A stretch of 64,000 bases of DNA from Bacteroidota bacterium (GCA_003389385.1 QQVM01000021.1:137920-201919), one strand, 5' to 3'. Shown: positions 8,850-18,227, numbered from the stretch's first letter. The notes: generated from the sequence alone by a model not told the origin. A program made the numbers and translations.

Positions 8850-9851
8850 ATGCTGAGTAAAAAAATGAATAAGGTTAATATTAAAAAGATTGCTGTACTG
8901 ACCACTGGAGGAGATTGTCCGGGCCTCAATGCAGCAGTAAGAGCGGTAGTCAGGAGCGGCATATACTATAAACTGGAAGTCTTGGGTGTTGTCAGAGGAT
9001 ATGAGGGACTAATTGACAACAATTTCATAGAGATGAAATCCCATAGTGTCAGCAATATTTTGCAAAGAGGAGGAACAGTTTTAAAAACGGCCAGGAGTGA
9101 TAGATTCATGAAACCCGAGGGCCGGCAAAAAGCGTTTGAGAACATTTCAGCCGCAGGTGTTGATGCTCTTGTTGTTCTTGGTGGAGACGGTTCGTTTCGT
9201 GGCATGGATGTATTCACCTCTGAACATAAGGTGAGATCTGTAGGAATTCCCAAGACTATTGACAATGATATTTACGGTACCGATTTCGCAATTGGGTATG
9301 ACACTGCAGTGAATACAGTAGTGCAAGCTATCGACAAAATTCGTGACACTGCCGATTCTCACGACAGATTGTTTTTTGTGGAAGTGATGGGCAGGGATGC
9401 CGGTATGATTGCATTGTTTGGGGGAATAGGGTCTGGAGCAGAAGCAATTCTGATTCCAGAAACCAACACGAGGATTGAGAGGATAGTGGAAATACTCGAA
9501 AGAGGATGGTCAAGAAAGAAGACTTCGATGATTGTAATTGTTGCAGAAGGTGATGATGCAGGTGGTGCATATGAGATAGCCAGAAGTGTGAAGCAGCGGT
9601 TTAAGCAATTTGATACAAGAGTGAGCATACTCGGACACGTACAAAGGGGAGGCAGTCCGAGTTGTGCCGATCGTGTACTGGCCAGCCGCTTAGGAGTCAG
9701 TGCAGTGGAAGCACTGCTTGAAGGCCGGAACAATGTGATGCTTGGTTTGATTGATAATAAACTAAGCTATACATCATATAAGGATGTTGCTTCAAGGAAG
9801 AAAGAGTTCCCAAGTGAGCTGATGCGGATTGCAGAGATATTATCTTTGTAA
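8850..9851 (+). CDS. pfkA: 6-phosphofructokinase, group III-like
   Basis: 333-aa phosphofructokinase, the committed glycolytic step from fructose-6-phosphate to the 1,6-bisphosphate. Motifs: TTGGDCPGLNA at 18-28, GGDGS at 111-115, PKTIDND at 134-140 with catalytic D138, and a late RGGSPSCADR. Gly114 (E. coli position 104) argues for ATP rather than PPi as donor, whereas Lys135 (E. coli 124) is the residue of PPi enzymes and of group III ATP enzymes. Thus a group III-like ATP-dependent enzyme is the best reading. A second possible start (MNKVN) lies five codons in. A strong bidirectional terminator follows. Confidence 0.93.
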   Translation: MLSKKMNKVNIKKIAVLTTGGDCPGLNAAVRAVVRSGIYYKLEVLGVVRGYEGLIDNNFIEMKSHSVSNILQRGGTVLKTARSDRFMKPEGRQKAFENISAAGVDALVVLGGDGSFRGMDVFTSEHKVRSVGIPKTIDNDIYGTDFAIGYDTAVNTVVQAIDKIRDTADSHDRLFFVEVMGRDAGMIALFGGIGSGAEAILIPETNTRIERIVEILERGWSRKKTSMIVIVAEGDDAGGAYEIARSVKQRFKQFDTRVSILGHVQRGGSPSCADRVLASRLGVSAVEALLEGRNNVMLGLIDNKLSYTSYKDVASRKKEFPSELMRIAEILSL

Positions 9852-9852
9852 T

Positions 9853-9888
9853 AAAAAAGAGGCTCACGAAATTCGGAGCCTCTTTTTT
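9853..9888. terminator. Bidirectional terminator between pfkA and the M3 peptidase gene
   Basis: A 13-bp stem formed by AAAAAAGAGGCTC (9853-9865) and GAGCCTCTTTTTT (9876-9888) with a 10-nt loop. A-rich 5' and T-rich 3' arms let it work for both convergent genes. Confidence 0.92.
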
Positions 9889-9904
9889 AAATTGCTATAC
9901 TGAA

Positions 9905-12130
9905 TTATTTTTTTTCTCCGGTACCAGGATTTGATCCGCTTTTACCTGTATTGGTTACCGGAAATCCGCGCTTGCGCATAAGCGCTTCTGTTTTAGGATC
10001 ACGGCCGCGGAATGCACGGTATCCTTCTTCCGGATCAATTGTGTTTCCAACAGAGAAGATGTATTTGATCATGCGGTCAGCAACTTCCTTGTCGTAAGCG
10101 CCTTTTCCTTCCATGAAAGCTTCCCATGCGTCGGCAGTAAGGACATCAGACCAGAGGTAACTATAATATCCTGCAGAATAACCATCGCTCGAAAAGATGT
10201 GACCGAAGTGCGGTGTGCGGTGACGCATCACAATTTCTTTAGGCATTCCGAGTTTTGCAAGTTCGTTTCGTTCGAAGGCATCCGGGTCAATGTTTTTTTC
10301 CTGTGAAAGGTGAAGCTTCATATCAATGATTGCGCTGGCAAGGTATTCCACAGTTGCAAATCCCTGGTTGAAGGTTGAAGCTTTTTCAATTTTTTCGACA
10401 AGTTCCTGCGGAATTGGTTTTCCTGTGTCCTTGTGCAAGGCGAACTTCTGCAGAACTTCAGGAGTTTCGAGCCAGTGTTCAAGCAGCTGTGACGGAAATT
10501 CTACATAGTCTCTTACCACATTCGTTCCTGAAAGAGTAGGGTAGGTAACATTCGAAGCAAGTCCGTGCAGGGCATGACCAAATTCATGGAATAGAGTAGA
10601 TGCATCATCCCAAGAGATTAATACAGGTTCGCCGGGTTTTCCTTTTACGAAATTCGAATTGTTGGAGACGATTGTATTGATTTCGCTGTCCATCTTCTGC
10701 TGGTTGCGGTATGCATTCATCCATGCACCTGATCGCTTACCTTCTCTTGCATATGCATCAAAGTACCAGAGGCCTATAAAGTTTCCTGTTGTCTTGTCAT
10801 TCACAGCCCATACCCTCACATCCGGATGATAAACCGGTACGTCGTTCACAGGGACAAAGCTGAAATTGAATAGTTCTCCTGCAACCCAAAACATTCCTTC
10901 ACGAAGATTTTCAAGTTGAAAATACTGCTTTACTTCATTCTGATCCAGATCATACTTTTCTTTTCTTACTTTTTCAGCGTAGTATTTATAATCCCATGGC
11001 TCGATAGTAATTTTTGCACCTTCCTTGTTTGCGAGAGCCTGCATATCCGCTACTTCCTCCTTCACACGGTTTACCGCAGGAGTCCAAATGCTTTCAAGCA
11101 ACTGAACAGCACGCTCAGGAGTTTTAGCCATTGCATTTTCCAGGCGCCAGTGTGCATGCGACTGATAACCGAGCAGTTTTGCTCTTTCAAGTCGCAAAGG
11201 AAGAATCTGTGATATCACTGCATTATTGTCATTTTCATCACCGTTATCACCGCGATTGATAAACATCTTCCATGCTTTTTCACGAAGATCTCTGCGGTCT
11301 GAGTAGGTGAGGAATGGGTCGACTGATGATCGTGTATTTGAGATCAGCCATTTACCGGGAAACTTTTTGTTGTTAGCGGCAATAGCAGCACCATCAACAA
11401 ATGACTTTGGGAGACCTGCAAGATCTGATTCGTTTTCAAGCAGCAGGTATTTCCCCATTTCATCACCGAGCTGATTCTGGCTGAACTTAGTATATAATTC
11501 GGCTAATTGCTTATTAATTTCAGACAATCTCGCTTTTGATTTTTCATCAAGCTTTGCTCCTGCACGAACAAAGCTGGTGTAATAATTCCAGGTTAGTCTC
11601 TGCTGTTCAGGATTGAGCTTTCCTTTCTCAGGTGAATTGTAAACAGCTTCAATTCGCTTGAAGAGTTTCAAATTCTGGGTGATCTTGTCTGAAAATGCAG
11701 CAAGCACCGGAGCCATCTCTCTTTCCACTTCCTGAAATTCAGGTGTGTTCATTGTGGAGCTCCAGACACCATATGAAGTATAAATCCGGTCCAGTGTCTG
11801 TCCGGTTCTTTCCAGCGCAGCAATTGTATTTTCAAATGTCGGAGCTTCAGTTGAAGATGCGATTTTATCAACTTCATCAAGATTTTCCTGCATTGCAAAT
11901 TCCAAAGCCGGCTTGAAGTATGAAACCTGAACTTTATCAAATGGAGGAACGCCGCCATAAGGACCTACCCATTTTTTAATCAGAGGATTGTCGCTGTGCA
12001 TCATGTGAGATGGTGTGTTTACAGAGCCGTCTGAGTTGACAGTTGGTTTATTCTTGTCAGCTGCGTTTAGGTCATTTGTCACAAATGCTGCAAGGCAGAG
12101 TGCCATAAATTTGATTTTGAAATTTTTCAT
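9905..12130 (-). CDS. dcp: Peptidyl-dipeptidase / oligopeptidase, M3 family (Dcp-like), exported
   Basis: 741-aa zinc metallopeptidase of family M3. The signature FHEFGHALHG gives zinc ligands H515 and H519 and catalytic E516, followed by the third-ligand region DYVEFPSQLLEHW. Overall length and the C-terminal HFGHIFSSDGYSAGYYSYLWSDV stretch fit Dcp, which removes C-terminal dipeptides from oligopeptides. The N-terminus (MKNFKIKFMALCLAAFVTNDLNA) is a signal peptide, so the enzyme is periplasmic. A Ser/Gly-rich tail follows the catalytic domain. It is convergent with pfkA and shares its terminator. A 104-bp gap separates it from the WbqC-like gene. Confidence 0.93.
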   Translation of the reverse strand: MKNFKIKFMALCLAAFVTNDLNAADKNKPTVNSDGSVNTPSHMMHSDNPLIKKWVGPYGGVPPFDKVQVSYFKPALEFAMQENLDEVDKIASSTEAPTFENTIAALERTGQTLDRIYTSYGVWSSTMNTPEFQEVEREMAPVLAAFSDKITQNLKLFKRIEAVYNSPEKGKLNPEQQRLTWNYYTSFVRAGAKLDEKSKARLSEINKQLAELYTKFSQNQLGDEMGKYLLLENESDLAGLPKSFVDGAAIAANNKKFPGKWLISNTRSSVDPFLTYSDRRDLREKAWKMFINRGDNGDENDNNAVISQILPLRLERAKLLGYQSHAHWRLENAMAKTPERAVQLLESIWTPAVNRVKEEVADMQALANKEGAKITIEPWDYKYYAEKVRKEKYDLDQNEVKQYFQLENLREGMFWVAGELFNFSFVPVNDVPVYHPDVRVWAVNDKTTGNFIGLWYFDAYAREGKRSGAWMNAYRNQQKMDSEINTIVSNNSNFVKGKPGEPVLISWDDASTLFHEFGHALHGLASNVTYPTLSGTNVVRDYVEFPSQLLEHWLETPEVLQKFALHKDTGKPIPQELVEKIEKASTFNQGFATVEYLASAIIDMKLHLSQEKNIDPDAFERNELAKLGMPKEIVMRHRTPHFGHIFSSDGYSAGYYSYLWSDVLTADAWEAFMEGKGAYDKEVADRMIKYIFSVGNTIDPEEGYRAFRGRDPKTEALMRKRGFPVTNTGKSGSNPGTGEKK

Positions 12131-12234
12131 GGTTATTAATTTTCCGTTAAAGGGTTTGCAATATCGTAAAAATGACGGAAAATCCCCAGTCGATTTGATG
12201 CCTGCTCAGAAATTCATTTTCAGTTTAACATATA

Positions 12235-12852
12235 TTAAGATTTCCGAAGAAATGAAGCAGCATCAGGACCGAGATTGAAGATGATATCCAGTATAGAAAG
12301 ATCAGGAATGAATCCGAATTTTTCTGAGAAAACCTGATGATATTCCAATTGAGCTACAAATTTGTTTTTCGGACTGATTGAATTTCTTATATCCGAATAG
12401 AAATCAGGACTAAGTTCAAATTTGGAAGTGATATTGATATGTGTATTGTTTTTCAGTATGGAATTGATGGTGCGAATCAGAATGAGATTGTAACTGAAGA
12501 GATATTCTTCTTCAGTCCAAAACACATTTCGAATACGGTCTTCATAGAATTCAAAATAAGGAGCTTTTCTGTATGCAGATTCAATAGACCTCCAATGAAT
12601 TTTTTTCCAGCCATCATTCAGCATTTTCACCTGATCAATCGGAGTTCTGTACAGTTGCTGGTGATGGACGGGAATTGTCAGACTGAGTTTACCGTTCGCA
12701 CCGTAAATGATTGTCCTGTTGCGATAGCTTTGTTTTATAAAATGTTCCTTGGCTTCTATAAAAACAGACTCATGTCTGCACAACACAGAAAAATATGAAA
12801 CAGGAGGGAAGTAAGCGATGCTCAGTAAAGGAGGAATTGATTGACTGTCCAT
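12235..12852 (-). CDS. WbqC-like family protein
   Basis: 205-aa cytosolic protein matching the WbqC-like family (PF08889), whose members occur in polysaccharide-biosynthesis clusters and in isolation; the activity is not established. Visible family features are the N-terminal AYFPPVSYFSVL, the region QSYRNRTIIYGANGKLSLTIPV, and HWRSIESAYRKAPYFEFY. Its start is 18 bp downstream of the lipoprotein gene on the same strand, so the two are probably co-transcribed. No glycan cluster is present here, so context does not fix its role. Confidence 0.85.
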   Translation of the reverse strand: MDSQSIPPLLSIAYFPPVSYFSVLCRHESVFIEAKEHFIKQSYRNRTIIYGANGKLSLTIPVHHQQLYRTPIDQVKMLNDGWKKIHWRSIESAYRKAPYFEFYEDRIRNVFWTEEEYLFSYNLILIRTINSILKNNTHINITSKFELSPDFYSDIRNSISPKNKFVAQLEYHQVFSEKFGFIPDLSILDIIFNLGPDAASFLRKS

Positions 12853-12870
12853 TTGAAATCAGTCATTGGA

Positions 12871-14352
12871 CTACTGAGCTTCATATGCTCCAAGATCCGG
12901 ACCTGCTCCCTGTGGTCTTGATGTTCCCTTTATATCCTGACCAAGTATTGCAGGAAACAAATCAGTGATTGATTGATTACCCGCATTTACCACAATTGAA
13001 GTAAGTCCTATGCTATAGTCATTGTTATCAATATCAGCAAAGCCTGGATTTGAATTTCTTATAATCGAACTGAAGAAAGCAGGATTAGAAGTTGGATATG
13101 AGCTTGCGACTTTCAGCAGCGCATTTTCGAATTTAAAGTTGAAAAGCCCGGGAGCAGCATTTGGAAAGGAATCCACTCCAATTTCGGTTTCAAGATTTCC
13201 GAACACAATGCAGTTTCCGAAATATGCATTCATGTTTCGAATGTTATTGCTGAAATAATTGTTCATGAAGACTACCGGGTCTGTCCTATTGCTGTTATTC
13301 CAGTAGTTCACGAAAGTGCAGTGATAAAAACTGTTGTTTCCTCCGAACAATATGGAAAGACTTGAAGAGCCGCAATTAGCAAAGACAGAATTGAAAGCTC
13401 TCACGCTTGAACCTCTGGAAACAAGGCCGTTTCCGACCATGTTTTTAATGATTGTATTTTCAATATTCAGAGTCACCTGTCCGGGAGAAAAGACTGTATC
13501 TGCGATAATGCCAAAATTTCCGTTTTTAATAATGGCATGTTTGATTTCTGAATTCACCGAGCCGGGTCCAATTTCACTTGTACCATTCACAAGATTAGAA
13601 CGCGTGATATTGGAAAGCCAGATTCTGTCCCATTGTCCGGGCACATCCTGGAAATTCTGTCCAAGCCTGTCGCCCTGAATATTCACGGGTTCATTGAGGG
13701 TGCCATTTATTTTCAATGTTCCGCTTGAAAGCACAATGATTCCGGAGCCCGGATGTAGGTGGACATTTGCTCCCTGGTTAATATTGAGTACACAAGCAGA
13801 ATCGACCAAAGCATAGCCATATATTACGTGGGGCTTGTCATTATTCCAGTTTTCATTACACGGAAGTAAAAATAGAGAACCTGTATTTGGTGAAGGCCTG
13901 TGAAAATATGCATCTTGTCCCCATGCCACCAGATCAACATCCTGAAGATTTCCGTTTGTTTCAAACAGAACAGAATCCGTTACAATCATTGGAGAGTTTT
14001 GGTTATTAGGATCCACCGTAACTTCAACAAAGATGAATATGCTGTCTTCGGCATTAATTTCCACGTCAGTAAATGAAATTCCGGATAGCCCGTCCACATT
14101 GAGTCTGAAAGGTGACGAAGGTCCGCCTGCAAGACGGATGGAAGAGATTCTTACTGTTTTACCGGAGTTATTGTAGACTGTAAAGAGTTCCGTGCTGCTT
14201 CCTACGGTTGTGAAAACGGTATCAAAGATTACCGTGTCTTGTGAAAAAATCAATTCGAAATCTCTGTCATCATTGAAGTTTTCTTTCTTACATGCGTTGA
14301 AAACAGCAATGAACAACACTGTGCTCAGTAAAATTTTTACAGGATTTGCCAT
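12871..14352 (-). CDS. Surface/periplasmic lipoprotein with beta-helix and choice-of-anchor Q-like end
   Basis: 493-aa lipoprotein. The start is placed at the ATG at 14352 (MANPVKILLSTVLFIAVFNACKKEN), which gives a lipoprotein signal with the lipidated Cys after FNA; the open frame upstream to 14475 lacks any signal. After an Ig-like N-terminal part (about 35-150), the body has repeats of short beta strands with Asn/Gly turns typical of a right-handed parallel beta-helix. It ends in a D-x-G-A-Y-E motif (DLGAYEAQ), the mark of the choice-of-anchor Q group. A TATCTTTG box sits 7 nt upstream of the ATG, so the mRNA may be nearly leaderless. Function unknown; binding or cleaving polysaccharide is typical of the fold. 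Confidence 0.82.
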   Translation of the reverse strand: MANPVKILLSTVLFIAVFNACKKENFNDDRDFELIFSQDTVIFDTVFTTVGSSTELFTVYNNSGKTVRISSIRLAGGPSSPFRLNVDGLSGISFTDVEINAEDSIFIFVEVTVDPNNQNSPMIVTDSVLFETNGNLQDVDLVAWGQDAYFHRPSPNTGSLFLLPCNENWNNDKPHVIYGYALVDSACVLNINQGANVHLHPGSGIIVLSSGTLKINGTLNEPVNIQGDRLGQNFQDVPGQWDRIWLSNITRSNLVNGTSEIGPGSVNSEIKHAIIKNGNFGIIADTVFSPGQVTLNIENTIIKNMVGNGLVSRGSSVRAFNSVFANCGSSSLSILFGGNNSFYHCTFVNYWNNSNRTDPVVFMNNYFSNNIRNMNAYFGNCIVFGNLETEIGVDSFPNAAPGLFNFKFENALLKVASSYPTSNPAFFSSIIRNSNPGFADIDNNDYSIGLTSIVVNAGNQSITDLFPAILGQDIKGTSRPQGAGPDLGAYEAQ

Positions 14353-14358
14353 ATCGGG

Positions 14359-14366
14359 CAAAGATA
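14359..14366 (-). promoter_or_regulatory. Promoter -7 box of the lipoprotein gene
   Basis: TATCTTTG on the minus strand fits the Bacteroidota -7 consensus TAnnTTTG. The predicted transcription start falls within a few bases of the ATG at 14352. No clear -33 TTG is seen. Confidence 0.5.
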
Positions 14367-14571
14367 ATTTTTCATTGTAAACGATGCTTTTCTTCTTTAA
14401 TTTTAATGCCTTGTACCAGTAATAATTAATTGGTAAAAACCTTAAATAAATGTTGAAATATACATAAAATAGCAATAAATATAGAATTGAACAGGTAAGA
14501 AAATGCTCATGTGTGCTTTCATGTTGAGCAAGCAGGAAATAGTTTTGAATCAGAAAATTAAATTGATCATC

Positions 14572-16185
14572 ATGAAAAAGCAGATTTACTCATTCCTCAG
14601 AAAGACAATTGTATTGTTTGTATTAGTTTTTGCTGGCACTCAGGCGAATGCTCAGTGCAATGCTTTTTTCTATACCATCCCGGATTCAACAGGATACGGA
14701 TTTCAGTTCGTCGATTCTTCCGGTTCTCCGGTATTCACTCCAGTCTCATGGTTTTGGGATTTTGGAGACGGCACAAGCTCGACTCAGCAGAATCCGTTTC
14801 ACACTTATAACAGAACAGGTGCTGTGCAGGTATGTCATACTGTGGCATACAGTTCAGGTTGCACTGCAACTATATGCGACTCACTATTATTAGGAAATGC
14901 TAATCCTTGTCTCGCACAGTTCAATTGGTATCAGTCAGGGACCAATCTGGTTCAGTTTACAGACATGAGTCAGCTTCCCTCAGCAGGAAATTCCTGGAAT
15001 TGGGATTTTGGAAATGGTATTACTTCAAGTTTACGTAACCCGCAGATCAGTCTTGCGCCAGGCGCATATTATGTATGCCTCACTGTGAGCAATGCGATGA
15101 CCTCCTGTCAGGATACATATTGTGATTCAATACTGGTGACTTCATCTGGCAGTTGTCAGGCTTCATTCAATGTCCAGCAGAGCCCTACTGGCAGTATTAC
15201 TTTTGTTAATACATCCAATGCTCAAAACATTGTATCTGTTTGGGATTTCGGAGACGGGAACGTCATGACAGTAAACGGCACAAGTTCGGTGTCGCATGCT
15301 TATGTTAATCCGGGGGTATATGTAGTCTGCCTTACAGTAAGCAACCGCTTGTGTACAGACACTTATTGTGATTCCGTGCTCATCAACACACAAAGCGGAT
15401 GTCAGGCCATGTTTTCCTCTGTTACAGACAGTTCAGGTCTGATCGCAACATTCACAGATTTAAGTCAGGGTAATATTACCTCATGGCACTGGGATTTTGG
15501 CGACAGCACTTACTCCACGGTTCAGAACCCTGTGCATACTTATGCAAGCAATGGAACATACAATGTCTGTCTTACAATTACAGATGCAAACGGATGCAGA
15601 AGCACTTATTGCAGTAATCTTAATGCATTCAGCGCATGTACTCCTGTGTTTATCGCGCTACCGGATTCATCTAATCCGTCAGGTTCAGGAAGCACTATGT
15701 TGTTTCAGGTAAACCAGAATGTTTTCTGCGGAACTCCTTCAATCATCATTTGGGATTTCGGAGACGGATCATATGATTCCAGCGGAACTTTTACTCCTAC
15801 GCATTATTTTGATACTACCGGGCTGTATACTATTTGTGTTTATGTGGTGATTGGAAGCGATACATTATTCTTCTGCAACCAAGTGAATGTTCAGCGAATA
15901 TCAACCGGAATTCATGAGTTGAGTCAACTGGCTTCGGCCATTGTTTATCCTAATCCTGCCTTTGATGCTGTTAATGTCAGGTTGGATTTAATCACAAAGA
16001 AGGAATTCACAGTGAGTTTATACAATGTCAGAGGAGGGCAGTTGATAAAGTCAATAATTAGTCAATCATTTTCCGGGGCTAATATTCTTACAATTCCACT
16101 GACAGAGTTACCTTCGGGAATTTATTACATGAAGATTGCAACGGATAATGAAACCACAGGAAGAAAGTTCATCATATCGAGGTGA
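14572..16185 (+). CDS. Secreted protein with five PKD domains and T9SS sorting domain
   Basis: 537-aa secreted protein. The start is set at ATG 14572, where a clean signal peptide begins (MKKQIYSFLRKTIVLFVLVF...ANAQ). Five PKD-type beta-sandwich domains follow, marked by WFWDFGDG, WNWDFGNG, SVWDFGDG, WHWDFGDS and IIWDFGDG. The first four end in a near-constant segment with paired cysteines (such as DTYCDS). The C-terminal ~80 residues (IVYPNPAFDAVNV ... GIYYMKI ... FIISR) are a type A T9SS sorting domain. No catalytic domain is seen, so an adhesin or matrix role is inferred. Divergent from the lipoprotein gene and followed by a strong terminator. Confidence 0.9.
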   Translation: MKKQIYSFLRKTIVLFVLVFAGTQANAQCNAFFYTIPDSTGYGFQFVDSSGSPVFTPVSWFWDFGDGTSSTQQNPFHTYNRTGAVQVCHTVAYSSGCTATICDSLLLGNANPCLAQFNWYQSGTNLVQFTDMSQLPSAGNSWNWDFGNGITSSLRNPQISLAPGAYYVCLTVSNAMTSCQDTYCDSILVTSSGSCQASFNVQQSPTGSITFVNTSNAQNIVSVWDFGDGNVMTVNGTSSVSHAYVNPGVYVVCLTVSNRLCTDTYCDSVLINTQSGCQAMFSSVTDSSGLIATFTDLSQGNITSWHWDFGDSTYSTVQNPVHTYASNGTYNVCLTITDANGCRSTYCSNLNAFSACTPVFIALPDSSNPSGSGSTMLFQVNQNVFCGTPSIIIWDFGDGSYDSSGTFTPTHYFDTTGLYTICVYVVIGSDTLFFCNQVNVQRISTGIHELSQLASAIVYPNPAFDAVNVRLDLITKKEFTVSLYNVRGGQLIKSIISQSFSGANILTIPLTELPSGIYYMKIATDNETTGRKFIISR

Positions 16186-16210
16186 AATCTGATCAGAATC
16201 TGACATAAAA

Positions 16211-16244
16211 AAAAACCGCGGTATGATGTCGCGGTTTTTTATTA
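16211..16244. terminator. Bidirectional terminator after the PKD protein gene
   Basis: AAAAACCGCG (16211-16220) and CGCGGTTTTT (16230-16239) form a 10-bp stem with a 9-nt loop, followed by T-rich sequence. It serves the PKD gene and, in reverse, the convergent DUF349 gene. Confidence 0.92.
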
Positions 16245-16260
16245 TTTCGGCAATCCCGTA

Positions 16261-17961
16261 TTATGCTTCCGAAAATACTTTTAGTTTTTCTTCCAGGAGT
16301 TTCAATTCTTCTCTGGCCCGAGCCAGATTATTTTCCACTTCAGAAAGAAGGCCACCCATGTTTTTTGCGTTTCTGAAAAAACCCAGATTGTTTTCATATT
16401 GGTTGATGGTGGCTTTCAGTTTACTTATTTTATCCTTGATGTTGTTTTTCTCTTTTCGGATAAGGTTTCCTGAGTCTTCAGACTGCGCAAGCAATTCCAC
16501 ATTGTTCCTGTATTTGAGCATGTGTTTTTGGTTTGCGCCAAGTTTCATCGAATCATATTTTGAATCGAGAAGGGTTTTATATTTTTCCCAGATTCTTTGT
16601 TTCTCCTTGAACGGTACATGCTCGATGGTTTTCCATTCTTCAGAGAATGCTTTTAGAGACTGAAGGTCTTCATTGACATTTCCGCTTGGTTGGAAAGCTT
16701 CGAGACGGGTGATGAGTTCTTCCTTCTTCTTCAGGTTTTCAATTTGTGCAGCATCTCTCTCTTCAAACTGTTGTTTTTTTGCTTCGAAAAATTTATCACA
16801 TGACTCACGAAACTTTTTCCAAAGCTTGTTTTCCTCCCAGTGCTCAATCGGACCGGCAGTTTTCCAATCTTTTTGAAGCTGGATAATCTGTCTGGTTGCT
16901 TCATCCCATGATTCAGGTGAAGCTGATGCAATTGCAGCTGCTTTTTCAATAATCTGAAGTTTACGGTCCCTGTTTGACTTTTGCTCTTTTTTTATTGAGG
17001 CATAGAAATCACGCTTCTTATTATAGAATGTATTGAGTTCTTTACGGAATTCCTGCCATATTCTATCATTGTCTGCTTTAGGACCATATCCGATTTTCTT
17101 CCAGTCTTCGAAAATGTGATTGACTGTTTCTGTCATAGTTTGCCATTGCTTGGGATTGTCGAAATTCTCTGCAGCAATGCCTTTGACTCTTTCCAGAAGT
17201 GCAGATTTTGCGGTCAGATTTTCCTGCTCCTGCTTTTGTCTGTCCTGGTAGAAGTCACGGATTTTTTGATAAACCTGTCCAATTAGTTCCCGGTAGCGCG
17301 TTCGCAGCTCATCAATGGTTTCAGGAGGGGTGGGGCCCAACTCAGACCATTCCATGCGGTATAGATTTATCATTCTCTCAATGCCATTGATTGACTCAAG
17401 TCCGAGCAGCGATTCAATCTTATTCAGAAGCTGGGTTCTGTGTTCAAGGTTGCGCTTGAAATCAAGTTCACGCAAATCCTTGCTCAGTTTCATATTGTAA
17501 TAAAAATTATGAACATGCCTGTGATAAGCGCTTTGAATGTTTTTATATTCCCGGTTAGGAACATTTCCTATTTCATTCCACTTGTTTTGCAATTCTTTGA
17601 AGGAAGCAAAAGCCTTTCCGATGTTAGTTTCTTCGAGAATAAGCTTTTCAAGTTCAGCGATAACGACCAGTTTCGCCTTCATTCGGGAATTCACTTCATC
17701 GGCCTTCATCTTTTTGAAGTTCCGTTCACGATCAGCCAGAATGATCAGCAATTCATTAAACCTGTCATCACGCGGATCCTTCTTCGATTCAAATTCATCC
17801 GGATTGCCGCCTTCGTTCATGAAAGCCTGAAGCTGCTCCTGATTTAGTTTTTCGCACTCTCGCAGATAATCGTTTTTCAATTCTTCCGCCTTTGAGAAAA
17901 GATCTTCCCGGATTTCTTCACGGGACAATTCTTCCATCTGACTGATAATTTCTTCCTTCAT
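16261..17961 (-). CDS. DUF349 domain-containing coiled-coil protein
   Basis: 566-aa cytosolic, highly charged alpha-helical protein. Several DUF349 repeats can be seen as recurring W-x2-I-G and W-K-x-I/A-G elements spaced about 70 residues (NKWNEIGNVP, MEWSELGPTP, EDWKKIGYGP, KDWKTAGPIE, EEWKTIEHVP). The C-terminal ~80 residues form a long coiled coil. Such proteins are universal in Bacteroidota, but their role is not established. It is monocistronic: the shared terminator lies downstream, and a TAAATTTG -7 box lies about 43 nt upstream of the start at 17961. Confidence 0.88.
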   Translation of the reverse strand: MKEEIISQMEELSREEIREDLFSKAEELKNDYLRECEKLNQEQLQAFMNEGGNPDEFESKKDPRDDRFNELLIILADRERNFKKMKADEVNSRMKAKLVVIAELEKLILEETNIGKAFASFKELQNKWNEIGNVPNREYKNIQSAYHRHVHNFYYNMKLSKDLRELDFKRNLEHRTQLLNKIESLLGLESINGIERMINLYRMEWSELGPTPPETIDELRTRYRELIGQVYQKIRDFYQDRQKQEQENLTAKSALLERVKGIAAENFDNPKQWQTMTETVNHIFEDWKKIGYGPKADNDRIWQEFRKELNTFYNKKRDFYASIKKEQKSNRDRKLQIIEKAAAIASASPESWDEATRQIIQLQKDWKTAGPIEHWEENKLWKKFRESCDKFFEAKKQQFEERDAAQIENLKKKEELITRLEAFQPSGNVNEDLQSLKAFSEEWKTIEHVPFKEKQRIWEKYKTLLDSKYDSMKLGANQKHMLKYRNNVELLAQSEDSGNLIRKEKNNIKDKISKLKATINQYENNLGFFRNAKNMGGLLSEVENNLARAREELKLLEEKLKVFSEA

Positions 17962-18003
17962 AATTATTTAAGGGTAATTTGCTCCATCGAAGCGGGGAGC
18001 ATC

Positions 18004-18011
18004 CAAATTTA
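18004..18011 (-). promoter_or_regulatory. Promoter -7 box of the DUF349 gene
   Basis: TAAATTTG on the minus strand matches TAnnTTTG and would give a leader of roughly 35 nt before the start at 17961. A -33 element is not obvious. Confidence 0.45.
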
Positions 18012-18054
18012 CTAAATGTTCCGGAGCTTGCAGGCTGGATTAAGATAATTGAAG

Positions 18055-18113
18055 AGTGATACAATATAGGGCAAGGGTATCACTGATGTCAAGCCAAATT
18101 GTTCAGATTTGGC
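18055..18113. repeat. Two tandem inverted repeats in the DUF349-rpmE2 gap
   Basis: The 318-bp gap 17962-18279 contains no gene that I can support. It holds AGTGATAC (18055-18062) / GTATCACT (18077-18084), a perfect 8-bp repeat, and GCCAAAT (18093-18099) / ATTTGGC (18107-18113), 7 bp. Neither is followed by a T-tract. They lie upstream of both predicted promoters (DUF349 box at 18004-18011, rpmE2 at 18228-18258), so they are candidate protein-binding sites or a small RNA. Confidence 0.5.
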
Positions 18114-18227
18114 GCATGAAAAAGGGTTAGCGTAACTGGGATTGAGGCAACTTGTTTAAAAGCCCATAAACACATGATTATCAGTAAAATAAATGAAGGC
18201 TCAATTTCTTTTTTATTTGTCCTCTAC

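Noticed and set aside
10916-11212. 98-codon open frame opposite the M3 peptidase
   Set aside because: It is antisense to conserved coding sequence, hydrophobic by chance, and without promoter or relatives that I recognise; other antisense frames (for example 33076-33543) were dropped for the same reason.
14353-14475. Extended N-terminus for the lipoprotein
   Set aside because: The extra residues would bury the lipoprotein signal that starts at 14352, and the -7 box would lie inside the coding sequence.
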